The notes under the pieces are model-generated. The model made no database searches and was not told where the DNA came from. It was given only the letters and a program-made list of their open reading frames with translations. A program made the position numbers and the translations under genes. From JBAXTE01 sp964653595 (GTDB lineage: Bacteria; Bacteroidota; Bacteroidia; Bacteroidales; WCHB1-69), in assembly GCA_964653595.1 (NCBI GenBank), contig CAZZHH010000020.1, positions 1 to 59,502 of the forward strand: a stretch of 59,502 nucleotides of DNA, given 5' to 3'. The first letter of the stretch is position 1. The number at the start of each line of letters is the position of its first letter. Shown here piece after piece: positions 35,201 to 44,100 of this stretch.

Positions 35201-36636
35201 TTAGTGGCAACAACAATCAATCGTATGTAGAAGATCCTCAACATATTTTTGTAAATTCTGGTTCGTACGACATCACCCTATCGGTAATAAATACAAGAGG
35301 TTGTAGAGATACAACTGTGAAACCAAATTACATTTTCGTGGATGGTCCTAGAGGAACCTTTGATTTTAACCCGAAGTTTGGATGTGCGCCATTAACGGTA
35401 ACATTTACTTCGAACACAGAAAATACAGCTGAATTTTTGTGGGTTTTTGGAGATGGAGGAAGTGCAACTGGAAACACAGTAACTTATACTTTTAACGATG
35501 GTGGATTTTATCTACCAGTGCTAGTATTAAAAGACTCATTAAATACAGCTCTCGGCGACACTTCATATTGTATGGTAACCTTGGTATCCAACGATACCAT
35601 TAAAGTTGTGAGCGGAAATGCTGATTTCTCTACTTCAGATTCATTGTATTGTATAAATCAGCAAATTCAATTTACCGATTTATCATCAGGCAACCGCCCT
35701 GTTACGCAATGGCATTGGGATTTTGGAGATGGCAACACCAGCACATCTCAAAATCCAACACATGGATATTCAAGTACTGGGGATTATACGGTAACCCTCA
35801 CTGCATGGATAGACTCTTGTGAACGTACAGTTTCTCACTGGGTTCATGTGTTTCCATTCCCCGATGTTCAAGTAATAATTTCGGACACGGTTGGATGTAG
35901 TCCGCTTGAAACTGACTTTTATGTAGTTCCGGAAACCGTTGTTCCAAATGGAGTAAATTGGTCGTGGAATTTTAACGATGGCACCTCAGCAGTACCTTAT
36001 CAAAACACCGATCATCAGTTTCAATCCTCGGGGTTGTATGTTGCAGATTTAACCATCACATTTGAAAGTGGTTGCACTAACACGTATCATTATCCAGTAA
36101 ATATCACCGTTTATCCAACGCCAAATGCTGAATTTTCTTTTGACGGGAACTATGTTTATCCAGGCACACCTATTCATTTTACAGATCAAAGTACTGGAGA
36201 TGTATTCTCTTGGTTTTGGAATTTTGGAGATGGTAGCACCGAAGTAATTCAAAATCCAACGCACAGCTATCCAAATTCTGGTTATCATAGAATTTCGCTA
36301 ACGATAACCTCGTCGCATGGATGTATGGATTCCATATCGTACCAGTTGGTTACCACCGAAGGGGTGAACATTCCAAATGTATTTACCCCAAACAACGATG
36401 GATTTAATGATACTTTTTTCATCGAAACATATGGGGAATTTGAAATTGCAGTGATGAAAATATTTAACAGATGGGGTATTTTAATTTGGGAGACATCTAG
36501 TCCAACAGAATTTTGGGATGGGAAAGACAGAGGTGGAGAAGAATACTCTTCAGGCACCTATTTCTACATCTACAATGCCAGATCAAATTCAGGAAAAACA
36601 TATGAATCGAATGGAAGTGTCACGTTAATGAGGTAA
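32254..36636 (+). CDS. 16-PKD-domain protein with T9SS type B sorting domain
   Basis: About 1,460 residues. Signal peptide MIDFLKTTLILTLISINSIFA. I count 16 PKD domains, each about 80-90 residues, marked by WDFGDGT-like cores followed by NPTHTY (for example NWSFGDG, YWDFGDG, FWNFGDG). The seventh (FVDDGE) and fifteenth (FNDGTS) are degenerate. Most domains also carry a Cys pair. The last ~90 residues form the gliding motility-associated, type B sorting domain: NIPNVFTPNNDGFNDTF, FNRWGILIWE, WDGKDRGGEEYSSGTYFY. Type B cargo often needs a PorP/SprF-like partner, which is not in the window. Probably a long surface fibre or adhesin. Confidence 0.92.
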   Translation: MIDFLKTTLILTLISINSIFAQAPIANFNQNTTTGCGMLIVSFQDISTNNPTSWNWSFGDGITSTLRNPTHAYTAPGVYTVTLTATNGSGSNTKIKSNLITVFALPSVTFTATSDTVGCQPFQTNFTSQATGPAAIIQYTWDYGDGQSSSLATGNHVYVTPGLFTVTLTIRDANQCTGSKTKINHIRVKPKPTAMFNGTPTFSCTPPLTTNFNNLSSGNGLTYSWNFGDGSSISTLQNPSHEYTNTGLFSPTLVITNDVGCKDSITYTNYIDLSGFNSGFSASSTSGCTPFQPTLTGNSGPNTTYVWDFGDGTNGTGEITSHGFTTPGNYTITMIATNINGCSDTTTISNYINVLPGPTINFLANDTIACNYPFTVNFTNNTPNTQSVYWDFGDGTTSTSLNPTHTYNQSGAYSVSLTVTDNSGCVNTFTKPNYINITLPIANIEADVKKGCVPLTVNFIDNSNISPPATSWLWNFGDGQTSTGQNPTHIYSDTGHFNVTLIIVNSEGCSDTILMPNYIKTGVKPTANFVGDSLFGCHPLKTQFTDLSTGYGNEWHWYFVDDGESTEQNPMHTFQDTAFVDVALVVSHNGCKDSLMRENYVYIRYPKPNFTAANPISCSAPHAVIFNNTSQGATDYYWQFGDGTTSTAANPSHTYTNPGSYSVELRVYNDTNMCADSTKQTFLIKISNLQASFNFTPPVICQFDTVYFYDSSISNFPISQWKWYFGDGIADFTSGDTTSHMYVDPGILNLRLTVIDSLGCTKNSILNNALTVNSLPSPRFSASQTRGCPPLNTQFTDLSFNQQPSTMAAWFWDFGDGSTSTLQNPSHTYTNTGNYSVTLTVTDARGCDSTYMIENYIQLSYPIASYTSDTIVCSGDPLCFTNSSSGTNISYVWDYGDGSPTSTLSDVTHNFNTDTTTTFPVVLTVTDEYGCQKTHTQNILVSKPVANFIALSQTADCPPFNAQFTDISDLDIISWQWNFGDTISGNNNQSYVEDPQHIFVNSGSYDITLSVINTRGCRDTTVKPNYIFVDGPRGTFDFNPKFGCAPLTVTFTSNTENTAEFLWVFGDGGSATGNTVTYTFNDGGFYLPVLVLKDSLNTALGDTSYCMVTLVSNDTIKVVSGNADFSTSDSLYCINQQIQFTDLSSGNRPVTQWHWDFGDGNTSTSQNPTHGYSSTGDYTVTLTAWIDSCERTVSHWVHVFPFPDVQVIISDTVGCSPLETDFYVVPETVVPNGVNWSWNFNDGTSAVPYQNTDHQFQSSGLYVADLTITFESGCTNTYHYPVNITVYPTPNAEFSFDGNYVYPGTPIHFTDQSTGDVFSWFWNFGDGSTEVIQNPTHSYPNSGYHRISLTITSSHGCMDSISYQLVTTEGVNIPNVFTPNNDGFNDTFFIETYGEFEIAVMKIFNRWGILIWETSSPTEFWDGKDRGGEEYSSGTYFYIYNARSNSGKTYESNGSVTLMR

Positions 36637-36682
36637 TTCCCATTAATTGTAAAAAGACACAGCAACTTGAAAATAAACTACA

Positions 36683-37663
36683 ATGACAATAAAAGAAGCA
36701 ATCTTAAAAAGCCTTGAAGACTTAAACGGTTTGACAAACTATTCAGAAGTCTATGATCATATTTTAACAAAAAAATACTACGAATTTAAAGACGCAAAGA
36801 CGCCTGCTTCGACAATTTCCGCTTTGCTTGGAGACTTTATACGTAATGGTGATACAAGAGTAAAAAGAGTAAAAGAAGCTGGAGGAACTTTTTCATACTA
36901 CTTAACAAAAAATGAAGCAAGTCTTGACATTGAAAGTATTGTAACCCCAACAATTCAAGAAAATAAAAAGACTGCTAAGACAGAAACTTATGAAGAAAGA
37001 GATTTGCATAAACTTTTGAGTAGTTTTCTTAAGACAACCGATATTTATTCAAAAACAATTTTTCACGAGCAATCCAATCGAACAGACGAGCATCAAAAAT
37101 GGATACATCCTGACTTGGTTGGAATTAAATTTTTGAAATTGCAAACAAATGCAAGCCAGACCTTTTTAAAAGCAATTAATCGAGTCGACACTTTTAAGAT
37201 TAGTTCCTACGAAATTAAAAAGGAAATTAATTCTGACTATGAATTAAAAAAATCGTTTTTTCAGGCAGTATCAAATTCCAGTTGGGCTAATTATGGTTAT
37301 TTAGTAGCCTTTGAGATAAGTGATAGTTTAAATGAAGAAATGGAAAGACTAAATCAGTCATTTGGTATTGGAATTATCGCTTTAAAATCAAATCCATATG
37401 AAAGCAAAGTCTTATTTCAGCCTAAATACAAAGGCTTAGACTTTAAAACAATTGATAAACTCTGTAAAATAAATAAGGAGTTTGAGAAATTCATTGAACA
37501 GACAGAGAAGCTTATGACAGCAAGCGATAAATATGTGAAAGCGACCGAAAAAGAAATGGACGAGTTTTGCGACCGATATTTCTTAAATGACACTGAAGTG
37601 GAAAAGTATTGCAAAGAAAAACATATACCGATTGAAATAACAACCAATGGCAACATAGTGTAG
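36683..37663 (+). CDS. HrgA-like protein: HARE-HTH domain plus PD-(D/E)XK nuclease-like domain
   Basis: 326 residues, cytoplasmic. Residues 1-75 form a HARE-HTH winged helix (EAILKSLEDLNGLTNYSEVYD, two segments), a fold found in restriction-linked and chromatin proteins. The rest resembles HrgA/COG2958. HPDLVG (Asp144), YEIKKE (Glu177, Lys179) and FFQAVSNSSWANYGYLV (Gln194) have the order and spacing of a PD-(D/E)XK nuclease core. No methyltransferase lies nearby, so it is an orphan. The stop codon TAG is inside the left arm of a palindromic element. Role in defence is an inference. Confidence 0.75.
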   Translation: MTIKEAILKSLEDLNGLTNYSEVYDHILTKKYYEFKDAKTPASTISALLGDFIRNGDTRVKRVKEAGGTFSYYLTKNEASLDIESIVTPTIQENKKTAKTETYEERDLHKLLSSFLKTTDIYSKTIFHEQSNRTDEHQKWIHPDLVGIKFLKLQTNASQTFLKAINRVDTFKISSYEIKKEINSDYELKKSFFQAVSNSSWANYGYLVAFEISDSLNEEMERLNQSFGIGIIALKSNPYESKVLFQPKYKGLDFKTIDKLCKINKEFEKFIEQTEKLMTASDKYVKATEKEMDEFCDRYFLNDTEVEKYCKEKHIPIEITTNGNIV

Positions 37664-37774
37664 CAACAATAAGAGTTTCAGTGGTAAATCAATCATTCTA
37701 CCCCGCTCAAACCTCGGTGTAGTTTGACGGTGATGAAGTTCGCAATCCCTCACGGCTCCTAAACTCTTCTGCTA
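37661..37774. repeat. Imperfect palindromic element after the hrgA-like gene
   Basis: TAGCA (37661-37665) pairs with TGCTA (37770-37774), AAGAGTTT (37671-37678) with AAACTCTT (37761-37768), and an inner stem CCGCTCAAAC (37703-37712) with GTTTGACGG (37722-37730), bulging one C. The TAG is the stop codon of the preceding gene. It fills most of the gap 37664-37813. It has the size of an integron attC site but no GTT at the right end. Confidence 0.5.
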
Positions 37775-37813
37775 AACGCACTTTTTATGAACAAGCAAAC
37801 ATTTCCAAACTAG

Positions 37814-38134
37814 ATGGATATAAAAATTGAAATATTAATTTCTAGCATTTTAACATTATCTGTGTTAATCGGAGCAATTCGTATTAATTTATTTAAGAAA
37901 AAAAAAGATGGATTAATGGTAGGAATGATAAGTATGCTGTCAATAATGATTGGTATATACCTATGGATTAAGAATGGAGTAACATTCGATTACGGAACAG
38001 AGATACAAATAGCTCAAACCCATGCTCCAATTATGTTTGCATTAGGTGTGACAAATATGCTTATAGGACTATCGTTCATAATAATTTCAATTTTAAAATA
38101 TATAGTTTGGAAAATAAAAAGGTCAAATGCATAA
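37814..38134 (+). CDS. Small membrane protein, function unknown
   Basis: 106 residues with three predicted transmembrane helices (about 5-25, 33-53 and 75-97), separated by a Lys-rich loop (KKKKDG) and a short polar segment. I do not recognise the family. Its stop codon TAA lies within TAAC at the left end of a palindromic element, as in gene cassettes. It sits between the HrgA-like gene and ridA. Confidence 0.6.
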   Translation: MDIKIEILISSILTLSVLIGAIRINLFKKKKDGLMVGMISMLSIMIGIYLWIKNGVTFDYGTEIQIAQTHAPIMFALGVTNMLIGLSFIIISILKYIVWKIKRSNA

Positions 38135-38259
38135 CAGTTAGCAAGCGACAGCCCAACTTCTTCTTCGAAACAAAAGAAACTTTGAAACAAAAACTACATT
38201 TTCGGAAACTAAACTTTTTTAAAAAGGTGGGCCAATCGCCTGCTGGCGGAACGTTAGAA
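38129..38259. repeat. attC-like palindromic element
   Basis: 131 nt that start GCATAAC and end GTTAGAA. TAAC (38132-38135) pairs with GTTA (38253-38256), AGCAAGCGA (38140-38148) with TCGCCTGCT (38236-38244, one mismatch that becomes a wobble on the bottom strand), and GCCCA (38151-38155) with TGGGC (38228-38232). Extra unpaired bases sit between these boxes. This is the architecture of an integron attC (AAC...GTT ends, folded bottom strand), but GCATAAC and GTTAGAA each deviate by one base from RYYYAAC and GTTRRRY. No integrase is in the window. Confidence 0.4.
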
Positions 38260-38262
38260 TAC

Positions 38263-38299
38263 AAAAAAAGGGGAAACATAAAAAATTTCCCCCTTTTTT
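38263..38299. terminator. Terminator at the 3' end of ridA
   Basis: AAAAGGGGAAA and TTTCCCCCTTTT form a hairpin with one extra C, flanked by A and T runs. It lies 17 nt after the ridA stop on the minus strand and can also end plus-strand transcripts of the membrane protein gene. Confidence 0.82.
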
Positions 38300-38315
38300 A
38301 TTAATAATACTTCAA

Positions 38316-38690
38316 TTATTTAACGGCAATTGATTCAATTTCTACCAAAACGCCCAAAGGCAAACGAGACACTCCATATGCGGCTCTGGCAGGAGGATTT
38401 TCTGGGAAATATTTTGCGTAAATGGCATTCATAGCTTGAAAATTATCCATATCGCTAAGCAAACAAGTAGTCTTTACAACATTTGAAAAATGGAGACCAG
38501 CTTCTTCTAAAATTGCTCCAATATTTTTCATTACTTGTTCTGTTTGTGCGTCGATACCTTCTACTACCAATCCAGTTTCAGGATTAACAGGAATTTGACC
38601 AGAGATAAACACCATTCCGTTAGCTTCAATTGCTTGACTATATGGGCCAATTGCTTTTGGTGCATTGTTTGTGTGAATTACTTTTTTCAT
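38316..38690 (-). CDS. ridA: RidA family enamine/imine deaminase
   Basis: 124 residues. Hydrolyses reactive 2-aminoacrylate from serine and threonine dehydratases. The family motifs are present: APKAIGPYSQAIEANGMVFISGQIP at the start (two segments), EQVMKNIGAILEEAG, and PARAAYGVSRLPLGVLVEIE with the active-site Arg. Normal length and complete. It ends at a good terminator and appears to be a single-gene unit. Confidence 0.93.
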   Translation of the reverse strand: MKKVIHTNNAPKAIGPYSQAIEANGMVFISGQIPVNPETGLVVEGIDAQTEQVMKNIGAILEEAGLHFSNVVKTTCLLSDMDNFQAMNAIYAKYFPENPPARAAYGVSRLPLGVLVEIESIAVK

Positions 38691-38910
38691 TTGTTTTTTT
38701 TAGTTTACATTGATACATCTTCAAACAAGGATGAAAATATTCGGGAAATTTAATCCAAGCTCAGAATTAGTGCAAACTTAAAATAAAAAAGTGAAATATA
38801 CAAGGCATAAGTATCAAATGAAATGGCAGAAGAATTCACGGAATTTAACTTTTAAGGAAAGAATTTAGCATCAACTAATTGACAAATAGAATAAATAAGA
38901 AGAAATGAGG

Positions 38911-38941
38911 TTGTATAATTAAAAGAAAAGTTGTACTTTTG
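38911..38941 (+). promoter_or_regulatory. Promoter of the rpsF-rpsR-rplI operon
   Basis: TTG (38911-38913), a 20-nt spacer and TACTTTTG (38934-38941) match the Bacteroidota promoter. The leader is only about 45 nt and has no CCG-type S6:S18 binding hairpin. A short TTAAC/GTTAA stem is present. The rest of the gap 38691-38990 shows nothing. Confidence 0.78.
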
Positions 38942-38990
38942 CAAACTCTAAATAAAAACAAAACAATTAACCATTAAAAGTTAAACAATT

Positions 38991-39347
38991 ATGTCAAATC
39001 AGTATGAAACCGTTTTCATTATGACTCCCGTTTTGTCTGAAGATCAGATGAAGGAAGCGGTAAGCAAGTATGAGAAATTTCTCACCGAGGCAGGTGCAGA
39101 AATTGTCCATCAAGAAAACTGGGGTTTGCGCAAATTAGCTTACCCAATTCAAAAGAAAAGTTCGGGTTTTTACCATTTAATTGAGTATAAAGCCGCAGGT
39201 GAGATCATTGCAAAAGTTGAGGTTCAACTAAAGCGTGATGAGAGAATTTTACGATTCTTAACAGTCAAATTAGACAAACATGCTATTATCTATAATGATA
39301 AAAAGCGTGATAACAAAAAAAATGCTCAAGCGAGCACTCAAAACTAA
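38991..39347 (+). CDS. rpsF: 30S ribosomal protein S6
   Basis: 118 residues. YETVFIMTPVLSEDQM, GLRKLAYPIQKKSSGFYHLIEY and the RILRFLTVKLDKHA segment are S6. The C-terminal tail is Lys/Asn-rich (KKRDNKKNAQAS), typical of Bacteroidota S6. It pairs with S18 on the 30S platform. First gene of a three-gene operon. Confidence 0.96.
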   Translation: MSNQYETVFIMTPVLSEDQMKEAVSKYEKFLTEAGAEIVHQENWGLRKLAYPIQKKSSGFYHLIEYKAAGEIIAKVEVQLKRDERILRFLTVKLDKHAIIYNDKKRDNKKNAQASTQN

Positions 39348-39360
39348 ACTTGATTGAACA

Positions 39361-39627
39361 ATGGCAAATCAAACTGAAATTAAATATTTAACCCCAATAG
39401 CGGTAGATATTAGAAAGAAAAAGTATTGTAGATTCAAAAAAACTGGGATCAAATACATAGATTATAAAGACGCAAATTTCCTTCTCCGTTTCGTTAACGA
39501 ACAAGGTAAAATTTTACCTCGTCGCGTAACTGGTACATCTTTAAAATACCAACGCAAAGTGTCTCAAGCTGTTAAAAGAGCTCGCCACTTATCGTTAATG
39601 CCATACGTAGCAGATTTGTTGAAATAA
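39361..39627 (+). CDS. rpsR: 30S ribosomal protein S18
   Basis: 88 residues. KKKYCRFKKTGIKYIDYKDA and LPRRVTGTSLKYQRKVSQAV are the S18 signature. Partner of S6. Starts 13 nt after the rpsF stop. Normal length. Confidence 0.96.
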   Translation: MANQTEIKYLTPIAVDIRKKKYCRFKKTGIKYIDYKDANFLLRFVNEQGKILPRRVTGTSLKYQRKVSQAVKRARHLSLMPYVADLLK

Positions 39628-39647
39628 ATTTTTTAAAACAAAGAACA

Positions 39648-40097
39648 ATGGAAGTTATCTTAATACAAGACATTGCAAATCTCGGATTTACTGACGAGAT
39701 TGTAACTGTAAAAAATGGTTACGCGCGTAACTATCTTTTTCCAAAAGGATTGGCGAAACAAGCCAACGAAACAAACAAAAAGATTTTAGCTGAAAACCTT
39801 AAACAAAAGGCTTTTAAATTAGATCGAATTCTTAAAGATGCTCAAGAAATTTCAACAAAAATTGAAGGTATCACACTTACAATTGGAACAAAAGCTTCAG
39901 AAAAAGGAAAAATCTTTGGTTCAGTTACTTCAATTCAAATTGCAGAAGCAATTAAAGAAAAAACTGGCTTAGAAATCGACCGCAAAAAAATATCTATTGA
40001 CGGCGACACGATCAAAGAGCTTGGAAATTATACTGGCAAAGTACATCTACACAAAGAGGTAAAAACTGCTTTTAACATCGAAGTTATAGCTGAATAA
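39648..40097 (+). CDS. rplI: 50S ribosomal protein L9
   Basis: 149 residues. The N-terminal domain has VKNGYARNYLFPKGLA, the connecting helix is Lys/Glu-rich, and the C-terminal domain has GKIFGSVTS and IDGDTIKELGNYTGKVHLH. Binds 23S rRNA near the L1 stalk. Last gene of the operon, followed by a terminator. Confidence 0.96.
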   Translation: MEVILIQDIANLGFTDEIVTVKNGYARNYLFPKGLAKQANETNKKILAENLKQKAFKLDRILKDAQEISTKIEGITLTIGTKASEKGKIFGSVTSIQIAEAIKEKTGLEIDRKKISIDGDTIKELGNYTGKVHLHKEVKTAFNIEVIAE

Positions 40098-40120
40098 CTT
40101 TTTGTATCTCAATGAAATAT

Positions 40121-40152
40121 AAAAACTCCAATAATTATTGGAGTTTTTTTTT
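40121..40152 (+). terminator. Terminator of the rpsF-rpsR-rplI operon
   Basis: AAAAACTCCAATAA (40121-40134) is followed directly by its exact complement (40135-40148) and more T. A strong intrinsic terminator. Confidence 0.92.
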
Positions 40153-40210
40153 GCTATTATTAGAAAATTTTATATTAATTTAGCACAAGGTAACACAAAA
40201 ATTTAAAAAT

Positions 40211-41068
40211 ATGCAAAAAATAATCATTCCTGCAGAGTTTTCAGCTAAGACAGAATTGGCTCTTCGTAGTGCTATCACCATTGCTTCTAAAATAAAGTTA
40301 TCCATCGAAATTCTTCACGTGATTGATAGTTTTGATTATGGAATTAATTTTATCATCAACGAATCCAGTCCTATCATACTTCCTCCTGACACATTGGATG
40401 GAAAAAGGGATGAAGCAATCGAGCTTTTTAATCAATTAATAGATTCTGTAAAAAATAATTTTGACACTTTACCTCAAATACAACTTAACATCAAAACTGG
40501 TTTTGTATTAGATTCTATTGCTGAATCCATTGAAGATCCTACTTGTTATATGGTTATTCTTTCCGACAAATCTCAAATTGATTATAATTATAGAGATATC
40601 AGCAAAGCAAACTCAAAAATAATCCAAAGCTCCAATTGTCCTGTATGCATATTACCGATAAATAAGCAGTTTGTGGTACCTCAAAAAATAATTTATGCCA
40701 CTAATTTTCAGGAACAAGACATTCAAAACATAGCCAATTTAGCGAATTTTGCATCTGCATTTGATGCTTCAATTCATGTAGTGCATGTAACCGACGATCC
40801 TGATTTTGAACAACATTTAAAAATTAGTGGTTTGCAAAAAATGATTTGGGATGAATCTGGATATGAAAAAATAAAATATCACACCATCAAAAGTGCTGAC
40901 TTTTTAGAAGGGATTGATCATTTTGCAAACGATATTAAAGCTGACATGATAGCACTCATGAGAGAAAACAAGAATATTTTTCAAGCATTTTTTGCAGCAA
41001 ATCACGCAAAAAAAGTAATTTTTAAAACAAATTTACCCGTGATAGTGTATCAAGAGCTCATTGATTAA
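40211..41068 (+). CDS. Universal stress protein, two UspA domains
   Basis: 285 residues with two UspA folds. Domain 1 (1-150): KIIIPAEFSAKTELALRSA, ILHVIDSFDYG, and SNCPVCILPI at its end. Domain 2 (155-285): KIIYATNFQEQDI, IHVVHVTDDP, NLPVIVYQE. The ATP-binding G-x2-G-x9-GS loop is not well preserved in either domain (domain 2 has LMRENKNIFQAFF), so it may be a non-ATP-binding type. Tandem Usp proteins are common in Bacteroidota; the role here is not known. Confidence 0.87.
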   Translation: MQKIIIPAEFSAKTELALRSAITIASKIKLSIEILHVIDSFDYGINFIINESSPIILPPDTLDGKRDEAIELFNQLIDSVKNNFDTLPQIQLNIKTGFVLDSIAESIEDPTCYMVILSDKSQIDYNYRDISKANSKIIQSSNCPVCILPINKQFVVPQKIIYATNFQEQDIQNIANLANFASAFDASIHVVHVTDDPDFEQHLKISGLQKMIWDESGYEKIKYHTIKSADFLEGIDHFANDIKADMIALMRENKNIFQAFFAANHAKKVIFKTNLPVIVYQELID

Positions 41069-41083
41069 CTCGAAAAAATGAAT

Positions 41084-41121
41084 AAAAAAGGGAGTTTTCA
41101 GAAATTGAAAACTCCCTTTTT
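41084..41121. terminator. Bidirectional terminator between the usp gene and adhesin 2
   Basis: GGGAGTTTTCA (41090-41100) pairs with TGAAAACTCCC (41106-41116) around a 5-nt loop, flanked by A and T runs. It ends the converging usp and adhesin 2 genes. Confidence 0.92.
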
Positions 41122-41136
41122 GTATATTTAGAAAAT

Positions 41137-44100
41137 TTAATTCTTTACCACGCTGATTAATTGGGATTCACCTATTTCATTTATAATTTTTACTTTGTAT
41201 ACCCCAGCGGAAAAATTGGACGTATTTAAGTCAACGGATTCTACATCTTTATAATTCAGCAAAAGTACTTTTTGACCATATGAATTTATAACTTCAAAAA
41301 CATAATTACCTCTTTTCAAATTAGAAATCAGAACTTTATCTTTGAATGGATTTGGGTATATAGACAAAGTAGATTCATTTGATAAACATGAAGATGAAAT
41401 TACATTAAAAGTTTCGATTGTTCCATCATAATCAACTTGTTTTAATCGATAATAAACAAGTTTAGATGATTTCACTTCATCAACAAAAGAATATTCAATA
41501 TAGTCATTACTGTTCCCTGAACCATTAATTCTAGAGATTTCATTAAAATCAATTCCATTTACACTTTTTTCTATTATAAAATGGCTATTATTTGTCTCTG
41601 TAGCAGTTACCCATCTAAGGAGTGTTTTATCGTTTACACAAGATGCATTAAATGAAATCAATTCTACGGGCAAAATCGATGAATTGCTCTTCCCGCCATG
41701 AATCCATTGCTCAGAGAAACCTGGAACAGATATTTCGACATAACGAACATCTGAACCTAAATTAGGAGATATTGGAGTTCCGGTAGAGGGTGTATAAAGC
41801 GAAAAACAGCTCCCACACAAAAAATCATTATTTGAATAACTATTATCCTCATTAGGACCGGAATAACGTGTAACCTTTAAATCGGAAAGAGAAAAAACAT
41901 CATCTGCACTATTTGAATTTAAAGTTGAATTTGTGACTAATTCAGAAAATTCATCATCACGAAAATACAATCGGAGCGTAACATTCGTAGAAGGAGTATT
42001 TTGAGCGGTAACTTTAAAATGTCTTTTTAAATAATACGTTTCGTTATAAAATGTGGTTGTAGGTTCAACATACGACCAGGCTGTAATGCTTCCAAGATCG
42101 TTGTTATTATCGTTAATAGAGAGGATCACATTATTCGATGGATCTGTAATGTGCCACCAACTATTTTCTCCTCGTATAAGGCAACTACCAGAAGTAGCTG
42201 TTCCAGATATTTGAGTAGGAATTCCTTCGGATGTATGATTTACAATTGGAGAATAACAACCGTATGAATCTTTAACTCGATAACTTCTTGTACTGCTGTA
42301 AGGTAACGAAAAACGATTAGACGGCTGCGACAAAAATGGAGAAACTTGTTGATATTCTGAATAACTACCTGAGCCTCCTGAAGCAATTAATTCAACTCGG
42401 CTCATGTTTTCGAAATTACAGAGGGCTTGTGTAGTTAAAGACGGCAATTGAAAAGCATTAGCGGTGGCAAAGTTGGTCCAAGAGCTAACACATCCAGTCA
42501 AAGTATTCCTAGAGCGGACATTAATCTGTACGGCTTGAGGTGCAGTTAATAAAGAAGTTGTATACTGAAAAGGAGATATTAAATCTGAAGTAGCGATGGT
42601 AATTCCGCCATCCAGTGAGAAATCTACTGCATCGGCATTAGCACCAACCATTGCTAACAAAGTAACGGGGCCATTTCCGCATACATAATTAGAAGTTATA
42701 GTGGCATCTGTTATGGATTGCTCTGAGACATTCAAAGAAAAATTTCCAGTGGCACCGCCTAACTGATAGCTACCCACAGAAACAAAGTAAGTAACACCAA
42801 TTGTACTACAAAAAGTATAGCTCGATTTTCCTGAGCCACAACCAATATCGAATCCATCGTCATTACATCCAATTTCTGTCATAGATCCACAGTTACCTAT
42901 GTAAACATGAATCTCAGTATCGAAGTTGGTAGCAGCATCACATGTATTAATATTTATTTGATTTCCTGTACCTATAAATTTAAACCAAACATTATTATCA
43001 TGATTACCACAAGAACTAGCACCTACAGGAGGGGAATCGTTGGTAGCACAATTGGTAGATCTTGCTCCACTGTTAAACGGAAGAGCAGCAATAGATACCG
43101 CATTGACACAATCGTCGTTAGAAGGAGCAGAAATAACATCCACAACAACAGACGCACAATTGGTAACATTGCAAGCTCCTTCAGCTCGAACATAATAGGT
43201 AGTTGTTGTAGCTGGATTAACTACAATAGAAGCACCAGTCCCAACAAAAGCACCACCACAACTACCTACGTACCATCTCCAAGCAGCCGCAGTTCCAATA
43301 CTACCCCCAGTTACAGTAAGCGTTTTGGAAGTACTGTTACATGTATTGTTGTTCAAAACAGTGATTCCAGTTGGTGCTACAGAGGGTGAACCAGTAATAG
43401 AAAGTGAAATTGTATTAGAAGTTGCGGGCCATCCATTATAAGTAGCAACACAAGACCAATTGATGGGGCTCGAAGTGCCAGTATTTACATCTAATGTTTC
43501 GGAAGTACCACCAGAGTAGCTTGAATAATAGGGAGCATTTGCACTGCCCGAAGCCCCCAAAGGGATAGAATTATAATACCATTGATAGGTGGGTGTTCCT
43601 GGAAAATTATGAGATCCTATTACATATTGAACATTCGTAGAAGAACATGAAGCAGAAGGACCAGATATTCCCAAAGTGTAAACTGGCAGGATGTTCACAA
43701 TATAATCTTCTGTTTCGCCATAGCTAGTAGTAGTACATGCATCTGAGGAGGTATATGTATTATCGGAGCCACCTCTTACGCGAAGACGAGTTTGTCCAAG
43801 ATTTGCTGTAATAGGCACAGTAAAAGTATAACTCACAGTTGCTCCAGAGCCTGATGAAGTAGGAGCTAAAGCTATATTTTCGGTGGACTCAAAGATCCCA
43901 TTTTGATTGAAATCAATCCACGCAGCACTCCATTGATTTCCATCATTACCAAAAGAAACAGTTAGCTTATTAGTATTAGTCCCCCTTTGAAAATCTAAAA
44001 CTGGACTATAATAGAGATCGTATGAATTTATAGAGTTATAGGATGAAGATTGACTAACACTATTATTAATGGAATTTGTAAGAGAAACCTTCGTAATAAT

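Noticed and set aside
37735..37760. tRNA-like stretch (GTTCGCAATCCC)
   Set aside because: It resembles a T-arm, but no acceptor stem, D-arm or anticodon arm can be folded around it.
38129..38259. Confident integron call
   Set aside because: Both terminal boxes deviate by a base from the consensus, and no intI or further cassettes are present, so only an attC-like element is reported.
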